From: an uncultured Oscillospiraceae bacterium
Lineage (GTDB): Bacteria > Bacillota > Clostridia > Oscillospirales > Acutalibacteraceae
Length of the DNA: 18,653 nt
Assembly: GCA_900543555.1 (NCBI GenBank)
Contig: UQRL01000046.1
Location: 1-18,653 of the forward strand
Direction of reading: 5' to 3'
Within the stretch, counting starts at the first letter, position 1, and every line of letters begins with the position of its first letter. The notes under the pieces were generated by a model. It was not told the origin of the DNA. It saw nothing but the letters and a program-made list of their open reading frames with translations, and searched no databases. The translations under genes were made by a program, and so were the position numbers. Shown here piece by piece: positions 12,133 through 18,653 of the stretch.

Positions 12133-14664
12133 TTACGCTGTCTCGATGGAGGCGGCCTTCTGCAGCTTCAGCAGCTCTACGGCGTCTTCCCGCATTTTGT
12201 ATTTCAAAATCTTGCCCGCGGCGTTCATGGGGAACTCTTTGACAAAGGTGACGTACCGGGGCACCTTGTGCTTGGCCATGTGGTCCCGCACATAGGTCTT
12301 GATCTCCTCCTCCGAGGAGGTCTCCCCCTCCTTCAGGATGACCACGGCCATGATCTCCTCGCCGTACTGCTCGTCGGGCACGCCGATGACCTGCACGTCC
12401 CGGACCTTGGGATGGGTGTAGATAAAGTCCTCAATCTCCTTGGGGTAGATGTTCTCGCCGCCCCGGATAATCATGTCCTTGATGCGGCCGGTGATCTTGA
12501 AGTTACCCTCGGGGGTGCGGCGGGCCAAGTCGCCGGTGTGGAGCCAGCCGTCCTGGTCGATGGCGGCGGCGGTGGCCTCAGGCATCTTGTAGTAGCCCTT
12601 CATGATGTTGTAGCCCCGGGCACAGAACTCGCCGTCCACCTCGTCGGGCAAATCCTCGCCGGTCTCCGGGTCCACGATCTTGCACTCCACGCCGAACATG
12701 GCGCCGCCCACGGTGTTGACCCGCACATCCAAAGAGTCAGTGGTCTTGGACATGGTGCAGCCAGGGGAGGCTTCCGTCTGGCCATAGGTAATGCAGATCT
12801 CCGGCATGTGCATCTTCTCCACCACGTCCTGCATCACCTTCACCGGGCAGGGAGACCCAGCCATGATGCCCGTGCGCATGTGGGAGAAGTCGGTCTTTTC
12901 AAAATCCGGGTGTTCCAGCATGGCGATGAACATGGTGGGCACCCCGTGGAAAGCGGTGATCTTTTCCTGGTTGATGCAGTGCAGGCCCTTCCGGGGGGAG
13001 AATGCGGTGATGGGACACATGGTGGTGCCGTGGGTCATGGCGGCGGTCATGGCCAGCACCATTCCGAAGCAGTGGAACATGGGCACCTGGATCATCAGCT
13101 TGTCGGCGGTGGAGAGGTCCATGCAGTCGCCGATGGCCTTGCCGTTGTTCACCACGTTGTAGTGGGTGAGCATGACCCCCTTGGGGAAGCCCGTGGTGCC
13201 GGAGGTGTACTGCATGTTGCACACGTCGTCCCGGCGGATCTGGCGGCGGCGGTTCTCCACCTCTGTGGGGGGCACGGAGTCGCCCAGGCCCATGGCGTGC
13301 TCCCAGGTGTAGCAGCCCTTCTGGCGGCTGTCGATGGTGATGACATTGCGCAGCACAGGCAGCCGCTTGGAGTGGAGCTTGCCGGGCAGGCTGTCCTGGA
13401 GCTCGGGGCACAGCTCTTGGATGATGCCCACATAGTCCGAATCCTTGAAGCCGTCGATCATCACCAGGGTGTGGGTGTCGGACTGGCGCAGCAGGTACTC
13501 GGCCTCGTGGATCTTATAGGCGGTGTTCACCGTCACCAGCACCGCGCCGATTTTGGTGGTGGCCCAGAAGGTGATGTACCACTGGGGCACGTTGGTGGCC
13601 CAAATAGCCACATGGTCCCCCTTCTTCACCCCCATGGCGATGAGGGCCCGGGCAAACTGGTCCACGTCATCCCGGAACTCCGAATAGGTGCGGGTGTAAT
13701 CCAGCTCGGTGTACTTAAAGCAGAACTGGTCGGGGAACTCCTTGACCATGCGGTCCAGCACATCGGGGAAGGTGGCGTCGATGAGGGTCTCCTTGGGCCA
13801 GACATACTTGCCTGTATGGCTGTGATTGTCCTGCAGCTCCCCTTCCTTCATGGAGAGGGTGGCGAAATAGTCGTGCATATAGTTGGCAAACTGGGGGAAC
13901 ACCACGCCGGCGTCGGAGAGCTCCTGGGCCCAGCGCTTCACCCATTCCAGGGAGATGTACCCGTCATAGCCGATATCCACCAGGGCGTCCAGCATCTGGG
14001 GGATGGGCAGGTCGCCCTCGCCCATCATGCGGTACTGGGGACGGCCTTCCACCATAACGCTGTCCTTGACATGGACATATTTGATAAGGCTGCCCAAATG
14101 GGCCACGGTCTCTTTGGGGGACTCTCCGGCGTAGCGGTAGGGGTGGTGCATGTCCCACAGGGCCGCCACAGAGGGCATGTTCACCTTATCCAGCAGGGCG
14201 CGCAGGCGCTTGGTGTCGGCGTACACGCCGTTGGTCTCCACCAGCAGGCACACGCCGAAGCCCTGGGCGATGGTGCCCAGCAGCTTTAGCGCCTCCGCCA
14301 CAAAGGCGTCATCCACCTCGCCCTCGGGCTGGGGGTAGCGGTCGCCCAGCACCCGGATGTACGGGGTGCCCAGCTTCTTGGCCAGCACGATGTACTGGGT
14401 GATCTCGGAGATATTCTTATCAAAGTCCTCTTTATATTTCAGGCCGCAGCCAGAGGCCAGGCAGGGGATCTCCAGTCCTAGGGACCGCAGCTTTTCTAAA
14501 GTCTTAGGCAGTCGCTCGTCCGTAAAAGGGCGGGCGTTAACAGCGAAAATGTCCTCTCCCAGGCCGCGGATCTCAATGCCGCCAAAGCCCAGGTCTTTCG
14601 CCATGGAGTAGATGTCCACCCAGGAGTAATCTGGGCAGGCCAGAGTTGAAAAACTGATCTTCAT
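12133..14664 (-). CDS. Fusion of a xylose-isomerase-like TIM barrel and an acyl-CoA synthetase (AMP-forming)
   Basis: A single 843-residue frame. Residues 1-270 form a sugar isomerase/epimerase-type TIM barrel (PF01261-like) with probable metal ligands Glu143 (LVETNG), Asp171 (LWDMHHP), His198 (YVHVKD) and Glu240 (SLEW). Residues 290-843 form an acyl/aryl-CoA synthetase with YTSGTTGFPKG (486-496), YGQTE (627-631), GWLHTGD (706-712), GRIKDMIIRGGENIYP (726-741) and catalytic Lys818 (AAGKILK). Both halves look intact, so both activities are expected. The TIM half would isomerise a sugar or keto-polyol; the ligase would activate a carboxylic acid with ATP and CoA. The start at 14664 has GAGGTGG and a promoter upstream. 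ATG codon 272 in the linker could allow separate translation. It pairs with the Gfo/Idh oxidoreductase. The fusion is unusual and the substrates are unknown. Confidence 0.88.
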   Translation of the reverse strand: MKISFSTLACPDYSWVDIYSMAKDLGFGGIEIRGLGEDIFAVNARPFTDERLPKTLEKLRSLGLEIPCLASGCGLKYKEDFDKNISEITQYIVLAKKLGTPYIRVLGDRYPQPEGEVDDAFVAEALKLLGTIAQGFGVCLLVETNGVYADTKRLRALLDKVNMPSVAALWDMHHPYRYAGESPKETVAHLGSLIKYVHVKDSVMVEGRPQYRMMGEGDLPIPQMLDALVDIGYDGYISLEWVKRWAQELSDAGVVFPQFANYMHDYFATLSMKEGELQDNHSHTGKYVWPKETLIDATFPDVLDRMVKEFPDQFCFKYTELDYTRTYSEFRDDVDQFARALIAMGVKKGDHVAIWATNVPQWYITFWATTKIGAVLVTVNTAYKIHEAEYLLRQSDTHTLVMIDGFKDSDYVGIIQELCPELQDSLPGKLHSKRLPVLRNVITIDSRQKGCYTWEHAMGLGDSVPPTEVENRRRQIRRDDVCNMQYTSGTTGFPKGVMLTHYNVVNNGKAIGDCMDLSTADKLMIQVPMFHCFGMVLAMTAAMTHGTTMCPITAFSPRKGLHCINQEKITAFHGVPTMFIAMLEHPDFEKTDFSHMRTGIMAGSPCPVKVMQDVVEKMHMPEICITYGQTEASPGCTMSKTTDSLDVRVNTVGGAMFGVECKIVDPETGEDLPDEVDGEFCARGYNIMKGYYKMPEATAAAIDQDGWLHTGDLARRTPEGNFKITGRIKDMIIRGGENIYPKEIEDFIYTHPKVRDVQVIGVPDEQYGEEIMAVVILKEGETSSEEEIKTYVRDHMAKHKVPRYVTFVKEFPMNAAGKILKYKMREDAVELLKLQKAASIETA

Positions 14665-14702
14665 GGAGAATCCACCTCTTCTTTTTTAGTGTATACCTGC
14701 CT

Positions 14703-14732
14703 ATTATAGTACGAACCCCCTGCGCTAGGCAA
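14703..14732 (-). promoter_or_regulatory. Promoter of the fusion-oxidoreductase unit
   Basis: The minus strand has a perfect -10 TATAAT (plus 14703-14708) and -35 TTGCCT (plus 14727-14732), 18 bp apart, about 40 bp before the ATG. A short GC-rich inverted repeat (ACCCC...GGGGT) spans the -35 region. Confidence 0.65.
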
Positions 14733-14785
14733 GGGGTCCGGTGCAATTTTCTTCGCTTATTCCTGCATTTTTCTGCAAAAAGGCC

Positions 14786-16057
14786 TTATTTCCGGTGGGT
14801 GCGTCCGATGTCCTTACGGTACATAGCGCCCTCGAAGGAGATGGCCTCCACCCCGGCGTAAGCCCGGGAAAGGGCCTGTTCCAGGGTGTCTCCCAGGGCG
14901 GTGACGCCCAGCACCCGGCCGCCGTTTGTCAGGAACTTGCCGTCCTCCAGCTTGGTGCCGGCGTGGTACACGGTGACGCCTTCGGCCTGGCCGTTTGCAT
15001 CCAGCCCGTGGATCTCAATGCCCTTGGGGTAGCTGCCGGGGTAGCCGCCGCTGGCCATGACCACGCAGGCGCAGGCCCGCTCGTCCCACTGAATGTCCAC
15101 TTCCGCCAGGCGCTCCTGGGCCACGGCCTGGACAATCTGGGCGAAATCTGTCTTCAAGCGGGGCAGCACCACCTGGGTCTCCGGGTCGCCGAAGCGGGAG
15201 TTGTACTCGATGACCTTGGGGCCTTCCGGGGTGAGCATCAGGCCAAAGTACAGGCAGCCCTTAAAGGGGCGTCCCTCGGCGCTCATGGCCTGCACGGTGG
15301 GCAGGAAGATGGTCTCCATGCACTGCTGGGCCACTTCATCGGTGTAGAAGGGGTTGGGGCTGATGGTGCCCATGCCGCCGGTGTTGGGGCCCTTGTCCCC
15401 GTCGTAGGCGCGCTTGTGGTCCATGGAGGACACCATGGGCTTGAGGGTCTTGCCGTCGGTGAAGGCCAGCACGGACACCTCCGGGCCGGTGAGGAATTCC
15501 TCCACCACTACATGGGCGCCGCTTTCCCCAAAGATCTTGTCCTCCATGATGGAGTGCAGGGCGGCCTTGGCCTCCTCCTCATTCTGGGCGATGATGACCC
15601 CCTTGCCCAGGGCCAGGCCGTCGGCCTTGATGACCGCCGGGTACTTCCCCTGGTCCTTGATGTACTCCAGGGCGGCGGCGGGGTCGGCAAAGACCTCATA
15701 CCCCGCAGTGGGGATGCGGTACTTCTTCATCAGGTTCTTGGAGAACACCTTGCTGGCCTCGATCTGGGCGGCGGCGGCGTTGGGCCCAAAGCAGGGAATC
15801 CCCGCAGCCTCGATAAAGTCCACCATGCCCGCGGCCAAGGGGTCGTCCGGGGCCACGAACACCAAATCCACCTGTTTCTCCTTAGCCAGGGCCAGCATGC
15901 CCTCCTTGTCCATGGCGTTCACAGGGAAGCACTCCGCATCCCGGCTGATGCCCCCGTTGCCCGGGGCGCAGTACAGGGCCTCTACCAGGGGGCTCTCCTT
16001 CAGCTTGCGGACGATGGCGTGTTCCCGCCCGCCGCTGCCGATCACTAATATCTTCAT
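14786..16057 (-). CDS. purD: Phosphoribosylamine-glycine ligase (GAR synthetase)
   Basis: Joins glycine to phosphoribosylamine with ATP in step 2 of de novo purine synthesis. The 423-residue product opens MKILVIGSGGREHAI and has the usual family length. The ATP-grasp core is visible: PAVIKADGLALGKGV (about 144-158), VVEEFLTGPEVSVLAF (about 187-202), the HKRAYDGDKGPNTGGMG loop (about 217-233) and IEYNSRFGDPETQ (about 280-292). The C-terminal GNGGRVLGV-type segment is present. It is the last gene of a purine operon, 20 bp after the HAD-like gene, with AAAGGATGAG before the ATG. No clear terminator follows before the next promoter at 14703-14732. Confidence 0.96.
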   Translation of the reverse strand: MKILVIGSGGREHAIVRKLKESPLVEALYCAPGNGGISRDAECFPVNAMDKEGMLALAKEKQVDLVFVAPDDPLAAGMVDFIEAAGIPCFGPNAAAAQIEASKVFSKNLMKKYRIPTAGYEVFADPAAALEYIKDQGKYPAVIKADGLALGKGVIIAQNEEEAKAALHSIMEDKIFGESGAHVVVEEFLTGPEVSVLAFTDGKTLKPMVSSMDHKRAYDGDKGPNTGGMGTISPNPFYTDEVAQQCMETIFLPTVQAMSAEGRPFKGCLYFGLMLTPEGPKVIEYNSRFGDPETQVVLPRLKTDFAQIVQAVAQERLAEVDIQWDERACACVVMASGGYPGSYPKGIEIHGLDANGQAEGVTVYHAGTKLEDGKFLTNGGRVLGVTALGDTLEQALSRAYAGVEAISFEGAMYRKDIGRTHRK

Positions 16058-16077
16058 TGGGTCTCATCCTTTCTCCA

Positions 16078-16527
16078 TTACAACAGATGCCACACAGCCG
16101 TCAAGGTGGGGCAGGCAAAGTCCGCACCCCCGTCCTTCCCGTGAACCTGAATGGTGCGCCAGCCCGCGGCCTTGGCGCCGGCCAGCTCCTGGGAATCGCC
16201 GCTGACCAGCCAAATCATGCCGGGAAAATGGGCGGCAAGCTCCGCCCGGCGGTACAAGCCCTCCCCGTGGTTTCCTGCCAGCTCCACCCGGCCGGAAACC
16301 ACCCGGCCAGGGAAGAAGCGCTCCAGGTGCAGCTTGGGCAGCAGCTCTGTCAGGCGGGGGAAGCTCTCCGCCAGCATGTAGTTCTGATAGCCCTTATAGG
16401 CGCACAGGGCCAAGGTGGCGGCAGCGTCGGGATAGACACGGTACTGGCCGGGGTCCAACGGGTTGGGAGACGGGGCGCCGGGCTCCGCCAAGGTGCCCAG
16501 GAACCCCCAAAAAATCGCCTTGCGCAT
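16078..16527 (-). CDS. Degenerate HAD-fold protein in the purine operon
   Basis: The 149-residue protein begins MRKAIFWGFLGTL, which aligns with the HAD motif I (IFFDFDGTL), but both catalytic aspartates are replaced (Gly8, Leu10). A late motif resembling motif IV is kept (WLVSGDSQELAGAKAAGWRTIQV, about 105-127). The canonical KPxP lysine motif is not evident. It is therefore probably a non-catalytic HAD relative, or one with altered chemistry. It sits between AICAR transformylase (27 bp upstream) and purD (20 bp downstream) in one transcript, so a purine-linked regulatory or binding role is possible. The gene is intact, with no stop or frameshift, and GGAGGAAGGGGG lies upstream of the ATG. 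Confidence 0.65.
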   Translation of the reverse strand: MRKAIFWGFLGTLAEPGAPSPNPLDPGQYRVYPDAAATLALCAYKGYQNYMLAESFPRLTELLPKLHLERFFPGRVVSGRVELAGNHGEGLYRRAELAAHFPGMIWLVSGDSQELAGAKAAGWRTIQVHGKDGGADFACPTLTAVWHLL

Positions 16528-16554
16528 GGGCTTCGCCCCCTTCCTCCTGTAGGC

Positions 16555-17733
16555 TCAGTGGTGGAACAGCCGGATGCCCGTGAAGGCCATAGCGATGCCG
16601 TACTTATCGCAGGTCTCGATGACGTTGTCGTCCCGGATGGAGCCGCCGGGCTGGGCGATGAACTCCACGCCGGACTTGTGGGCCCGCTCGATGTTGTCCC
16701 CAAAGGGGAAGAAGGCATCACTGCCCAGGGCCACGCCGGTCATGCCGGAGAGCCACTCCCGGCGCTCCTCCCGGGTGAACTCCTCGGGCTTCTCGGTGAA
16801 GAACTGCTGCCAGGCGCCATCCCGGAGCACATCCATGCACTCGTCGCCGATGTAGACGTCGATCGTGTTGTCCCGGTCGGCCCGGCGGATGCCCGGCTTA
16901 AAGGGCAGGTTCAGCACTTTGGGGCACTGGCGCAGGTACCAGTTATCGGCCTTGTTGCCCGCCAGGCGGGTGCAGTGGACGCGGCTCTGCTGGCCGGCTC
17001 CCACGCCGATGGCTTGGCCGTTTTTCACATAGCACACAGAGTTGGACTGGGTGTACTTCAAGGTGATGAGGGAGACAATCAAATCCCGCTTGGCCTCGGG
17101 GGTGAGGGTCTTGTTCTGGGTGGGCAGGTTTTCCAGCAGGCTTTCGTCGATTTTCAGCTCATTGCGGCCCTGCTCGAAGGTGACGCCGAACACGTCCTTG
17201 TGCTCGATGGGGGCGGGCTTGTAAGCAGGGTCGATCTGCACCACATTGTAGCCGCCTTTGCGCTTCTCCTTCAGGATGGCCAGGGCCTCGTCGGTGTAAC
17301 CAGGGGCGATAACGCCGTCGGAGACCTCCCGCTTTAAGAGCAGGGCAGTCTCCTTGTCGCACACATCGGAAAGGGCGGCCCAGTCCCCGTAGGAGGACAT
17401 GCGGTCGGCGCCCCGGGCGGCGGCGTAGGCGGAAGCTAATGGAGAGAGCTCCAGATCGTCCACAAAGTAGATTCTCTTTAAGGTATCGGACAGGGGCACA
17501 TACACCGCCGCCCCCGCGGGACTGACGTGCTTAAAGCTGGCGGCGGCGGGCAGGCCGGTGGCCTCTTTCAGCTCCTTCACCAGCTGCCAGCTGTTCAACG
17601 CGTCCAGAAAGTTGATATACCCGGGCTTGCCGTTCAAAACGGTGACGGGCAGCTCCGCGCCATCCTTCATAAAGATGCGGGAGGGCTTTTGATTGGGGTT
17701 GCAGCCGTACTTCAGGGCCAATTCGTTTGCCAT
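16555..17733 (-). CDS. Stand-alone AICAR transformylase (phosphoribosylaminoimidazolecarboxamide formyltransferase)
   Basis: Carries out step 9 of purine synthesis: AICAR plus 10-formyl-THF gives FAICAR. The 392-residue protein corresponds to the C-terminal transformylase half of PurH only. It has the catalytic Lys68-His69 pair in SFKHVSPAGAAV, GGYNVVQID, a QSNSVCYVKNGQAIG / GAGQQSRVHCTRLAG block and the terminal TGIRLFHH. The N-terminal IMP cyclohydrolase half of bifunctional PurH is absent; a separate IMP cyclohydrolase gene lies 24 bp upstream and supplies that step. GAGAGGAAC precedes the ATG. It is the second gene of the operon. Confidence 0.94.
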   Translation of the reverse strand: MANELALKYGCNPNQKPSRIFMKDGAELPVTVLNGKPGYINFLDALNSWQLVKELKEATGLPAAASFKHVSPAGAAVYVPLSDTLKRIYFVDDLELSPLASAYAAARGADRMSSYGDWAALSDVCDKETALLLKREVSDGVIAPGYTDEALAILKEKRKGGYNVVQIDPAYKPAPIEHKDVFGVTFEQGRNELKIDESLLENLPTQNKTLTPEAKRDLIVSLITLKYTQSNSVCYVKNGQAIGVGAGQQSRVHCTRLAGNKADNWYLRQCPKVLNLPFKPGIRRADRDNTIDVYIGDECMDVLRDGAWQQFFTEKPEEFTREERREWLSGMTGVALGSDAFFPFGDNIERAHKSGVEFIAQPGGSIRDDNVIETCDKYGIAMAFTGIRLFHH

Positions 17734-17757
17734 GTTCCTCTCATCCTTTCCGAAAAA

Positions 17758-18468
17758 TCACTGGTTCTTATTGACGATGCGGGTCTCTGCTTTACCGGTC
17801 TCCAGGTCGATAAAGCGGGTGAACAGGGAGACCTTGTTGTCTTCGTTTAAGTTCTCCCACAGGCTGGCGGTGAAGGCGTCGATATCCCCTTCGATAAAGA
17901 CAGGGGTGGGCTCTCCCTCATAGGAGGGGATGGGGTCGCCGTCCTGCTTATAGGTGTGGATAAAGTGGCCCAGGCCCGCCTTGGGGGCGTACTCGAAGAA
18001 GAAACGCTGGGCGAAGTCCGGGTCGCCGCCGCAGCTCTTCAAGATGGACAGCTTATAGGTAAAGCTCCCCTCTCCCCTCTCCACAATGCCGGAGATGCGG
18101 GGAGTATAGTTGGGGCCGTCGGGCTCGAAGGTGCGGGTGCGCAGGGCCTCTTCAAAGGTCTTGCCCTCTTCGAGGAAGTCGTAGATGGTGTCGGTCTGGT
18201 CGCCGTTGGTGACGATGGTATCCTCCCCCAGCACACGCACCGGGGCATAGATGACCAAAGAGGGGTCGCTGAGCTTGGCGGGGTCATGGGCCTGGGTGCG
18301 GATGCCCGCGCCCTCCTCCACGAACACCCGGTTGCGGCTGTTGACGCTGCGGCCCATGATGAAGTAGGCGATGACGGCGTTTTTCCCATCGGCGCTCTGG
18401 CCGATGACGATGCCCCGGCCGGGGTAGCTGTTGCCCGCCAGGTCCTGCTTGATATCCACTGGTTTCAT
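17758..18468 (-). CDS. IMP cyclohydrolase (PurO-like family)
   Basis: The 236-residue protein starts MKPVDIKQDLAGNSYPGRGIVIG and belongs by eye to the IMP_cyclohyd (archaeal PurO-like) family, not to PurH. Visible landmarks are GRGIVIGQSADGKNAVIAYFIMGRSVNSRNRVF (17-49), YAPVRVLGEDTIVTNGDQTDTI and the C-terminal half with FFFEYAPKAG and GEPTPVFIEG. It would close FAICAR to IMP, the last step of the pathway, complementing the separate transformylase 24 bp downstream. The start at 18468 is set by GAGGAG 8 bp upstream; the frame stays open to 18630 but crosses a repeat element. It is the first visible gene of the purine operon. No clear -10/-35 is seen (TTGCAC at about 18511 is weak). Confidence 0.85.
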   Translation of the reverse strand: MKPVDIKQDLAGNSYPGRGIVIGQSADGKNAVIAYFIMGRSVNSRNRVFVEEGAGIRTQAHDPAKLSDPSLVIYAPVRVLGEDTIVTNGDQTDTIYDFLEEGKTFEEALRTRTFEPDGPNYTPRISGIVERGEGSFTYKLSILKSCGGDPDFAQRFFFEYAPKAGLGHFIHTYKQDGDPIPSYEGEPTPVFIEGDIDAFTASLWENLNEDNKVSLFTRFIDLETGKAETRIVNKNQ

Positions 18469-18532
18469 GGTGATGCTCCTCTCTAAAAATGAGCTGTTTC
18501 TTCCGAAATGTGCAACGCTGAAGGCGCGCGGG

Positions 18533-18576
18533 TGGTCCCGCAGAACAGGCCGCCTTCTTGCCTGCGGCAAGGGCGG
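18533..18576. repeat. Structured intergenic repeat, copy B
   Basis: About 37 of 44 bases match 12046-12089 when compared by eye, with the inner stem CCGCC/GGCGG and CTTGC/GCAAG and its two-base bulge kept while the loop differs. The outer arms are only partly complementary here. It lies 65 bp upstream of the IMP cyclohydrolase start codon in a 185-bp gap to the window edge. The similarity continues a few bases beyond on the 18523 side (GGCGCGCGGG). Confidence 0.65.
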
Positions 18577-18618
18577 GTCCCTCCACACAAGTTGGGTAGA
18601 GACAAGTAAAAGTTTTGC

Positions 18619-18636
18619 CAGCTTTTTCAAAAGCTG
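18619..18636. repeat. Short perfect inverted repeat near the right edge
   Basis: CAGCTTTT (18619-18626) and AAAAGCTG (18629-18636) form an 8-bp stem with a 2-nt gap. No T-tract follows on either strand. It may belong to the same larger intergenic element as the repeat at 18533-18576 or be upstream transcript structure; the window ends 17 bp later. Confidence 0.5.
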
Positions 18637-18653
18637 TGGGGGTGCGGGGGCAA

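Noticed and set aside
11923..14289. 788-codon plus-strand open frame opposite the fusion gene
   Set aside because: Low-complexity His/Gly/Val/Leu composition typical of an antisense shadow. The minus strand encodes clear TIM-barrel and acyl-CoA-synthetase motifs throughout.
14709..14745. GC-rich inverted repeat (ACCCC/GGGGT) as a purD terminator
   Set aside because: Only a short stem, no T-tract, and it overlaps the -35 of the next unit. Left as part of the promoter region.
14741..16048. 435-codon plus-strand open frame opposite purD
   Set aside because: Antisense shadow with repetitive Gly/Val/His content; purD on the other strand is unambiguous.

Overview
The window looks like chromosomal DNA from a GC-rich, strictly anaerobic Firmicute, most likely an Oscillospiraceae-type gut clostridium (Flavonifractor / Intestinimonas / Lawsonibacter neighbourhood). 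This placement is inferred from the gene families seen: DUF951, CdaA/CdaR, an IspD-IspF fusion, DUF3343 next to a cysteine desulfurase, a DUF2325/DUF3793/flavodoxin cluster, and a split PurH with a stand-alone IMP cyclohydrolase. Shine-Dalgarno sites are strong and promoters are sigma-A-like. No rRNA, tRNA, CRISPR array, insertion sequence or phage gene was seen. Almost every gene is on the minus strand, with one small gene on the plus strand.

Layout from left to right; transcription of most units runs right to left. (1) 1-118 is the start of a DUF951 gene cut by the window edge. (2) 257-2599 is the c-di-AMP pair cdaA-cdaR, with a terminator-like hairpin in front of cdaA. (3) 2751-4153 is a DUF3343 sulfur/selenium-carrier-like gene overlapping a cysteine desulfurase-like gene. 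(4) 4274-6398 is a DnaQ-like exonuclease with a BRCT domain followed by fused ispDF. (5) 6669-7046 is a membrane-anchored heavy-metal-associated protein. (6) 7255-8551 is a DUF2325-DUF3793-flavodoxin operon. (7) 8938-9192 (+) is a small ACT-like protein. (8) 9388-10454 holds two tandem paralogous lipoprotein-like genes. (9) 10689-14664 is a Gfo/Idh/MocA oxidoreductase downstream of an 843-residue fusion of a sugar-isomerase-type TIM barrel to an acyl-CoA synthetase. (10) 14786-18468 is a purine operon: IMP cyclohydrolase, AICAR transformylase, a degenerate HAD protein and purD.

Three threads stand out. First, four copies of the palindrome RTTAG-N6-CTAAY lie only in front of the HMA gene and the DUF2325 operon. 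They resemble DtxR/IdeR-family operators and tie two separate units into one probable metal (iron) regulon, with a terminator-like hairpin between two of the boxes. Second, the TIM-barrel/acyl-CoA-synthetase fusion with its partner oxidoreductase is a candidate undescribed catabolic module. Third, a structured intergenic repeat occurs twice (near 12.07 kb and 18.55 kb) with a conserved two-stem core, and could be an interspersed element or an RNA. The last two purine steps are carried by two separate proteins, and that operon also contains a HAD-fold protein that lacks both catalytic aspartates.
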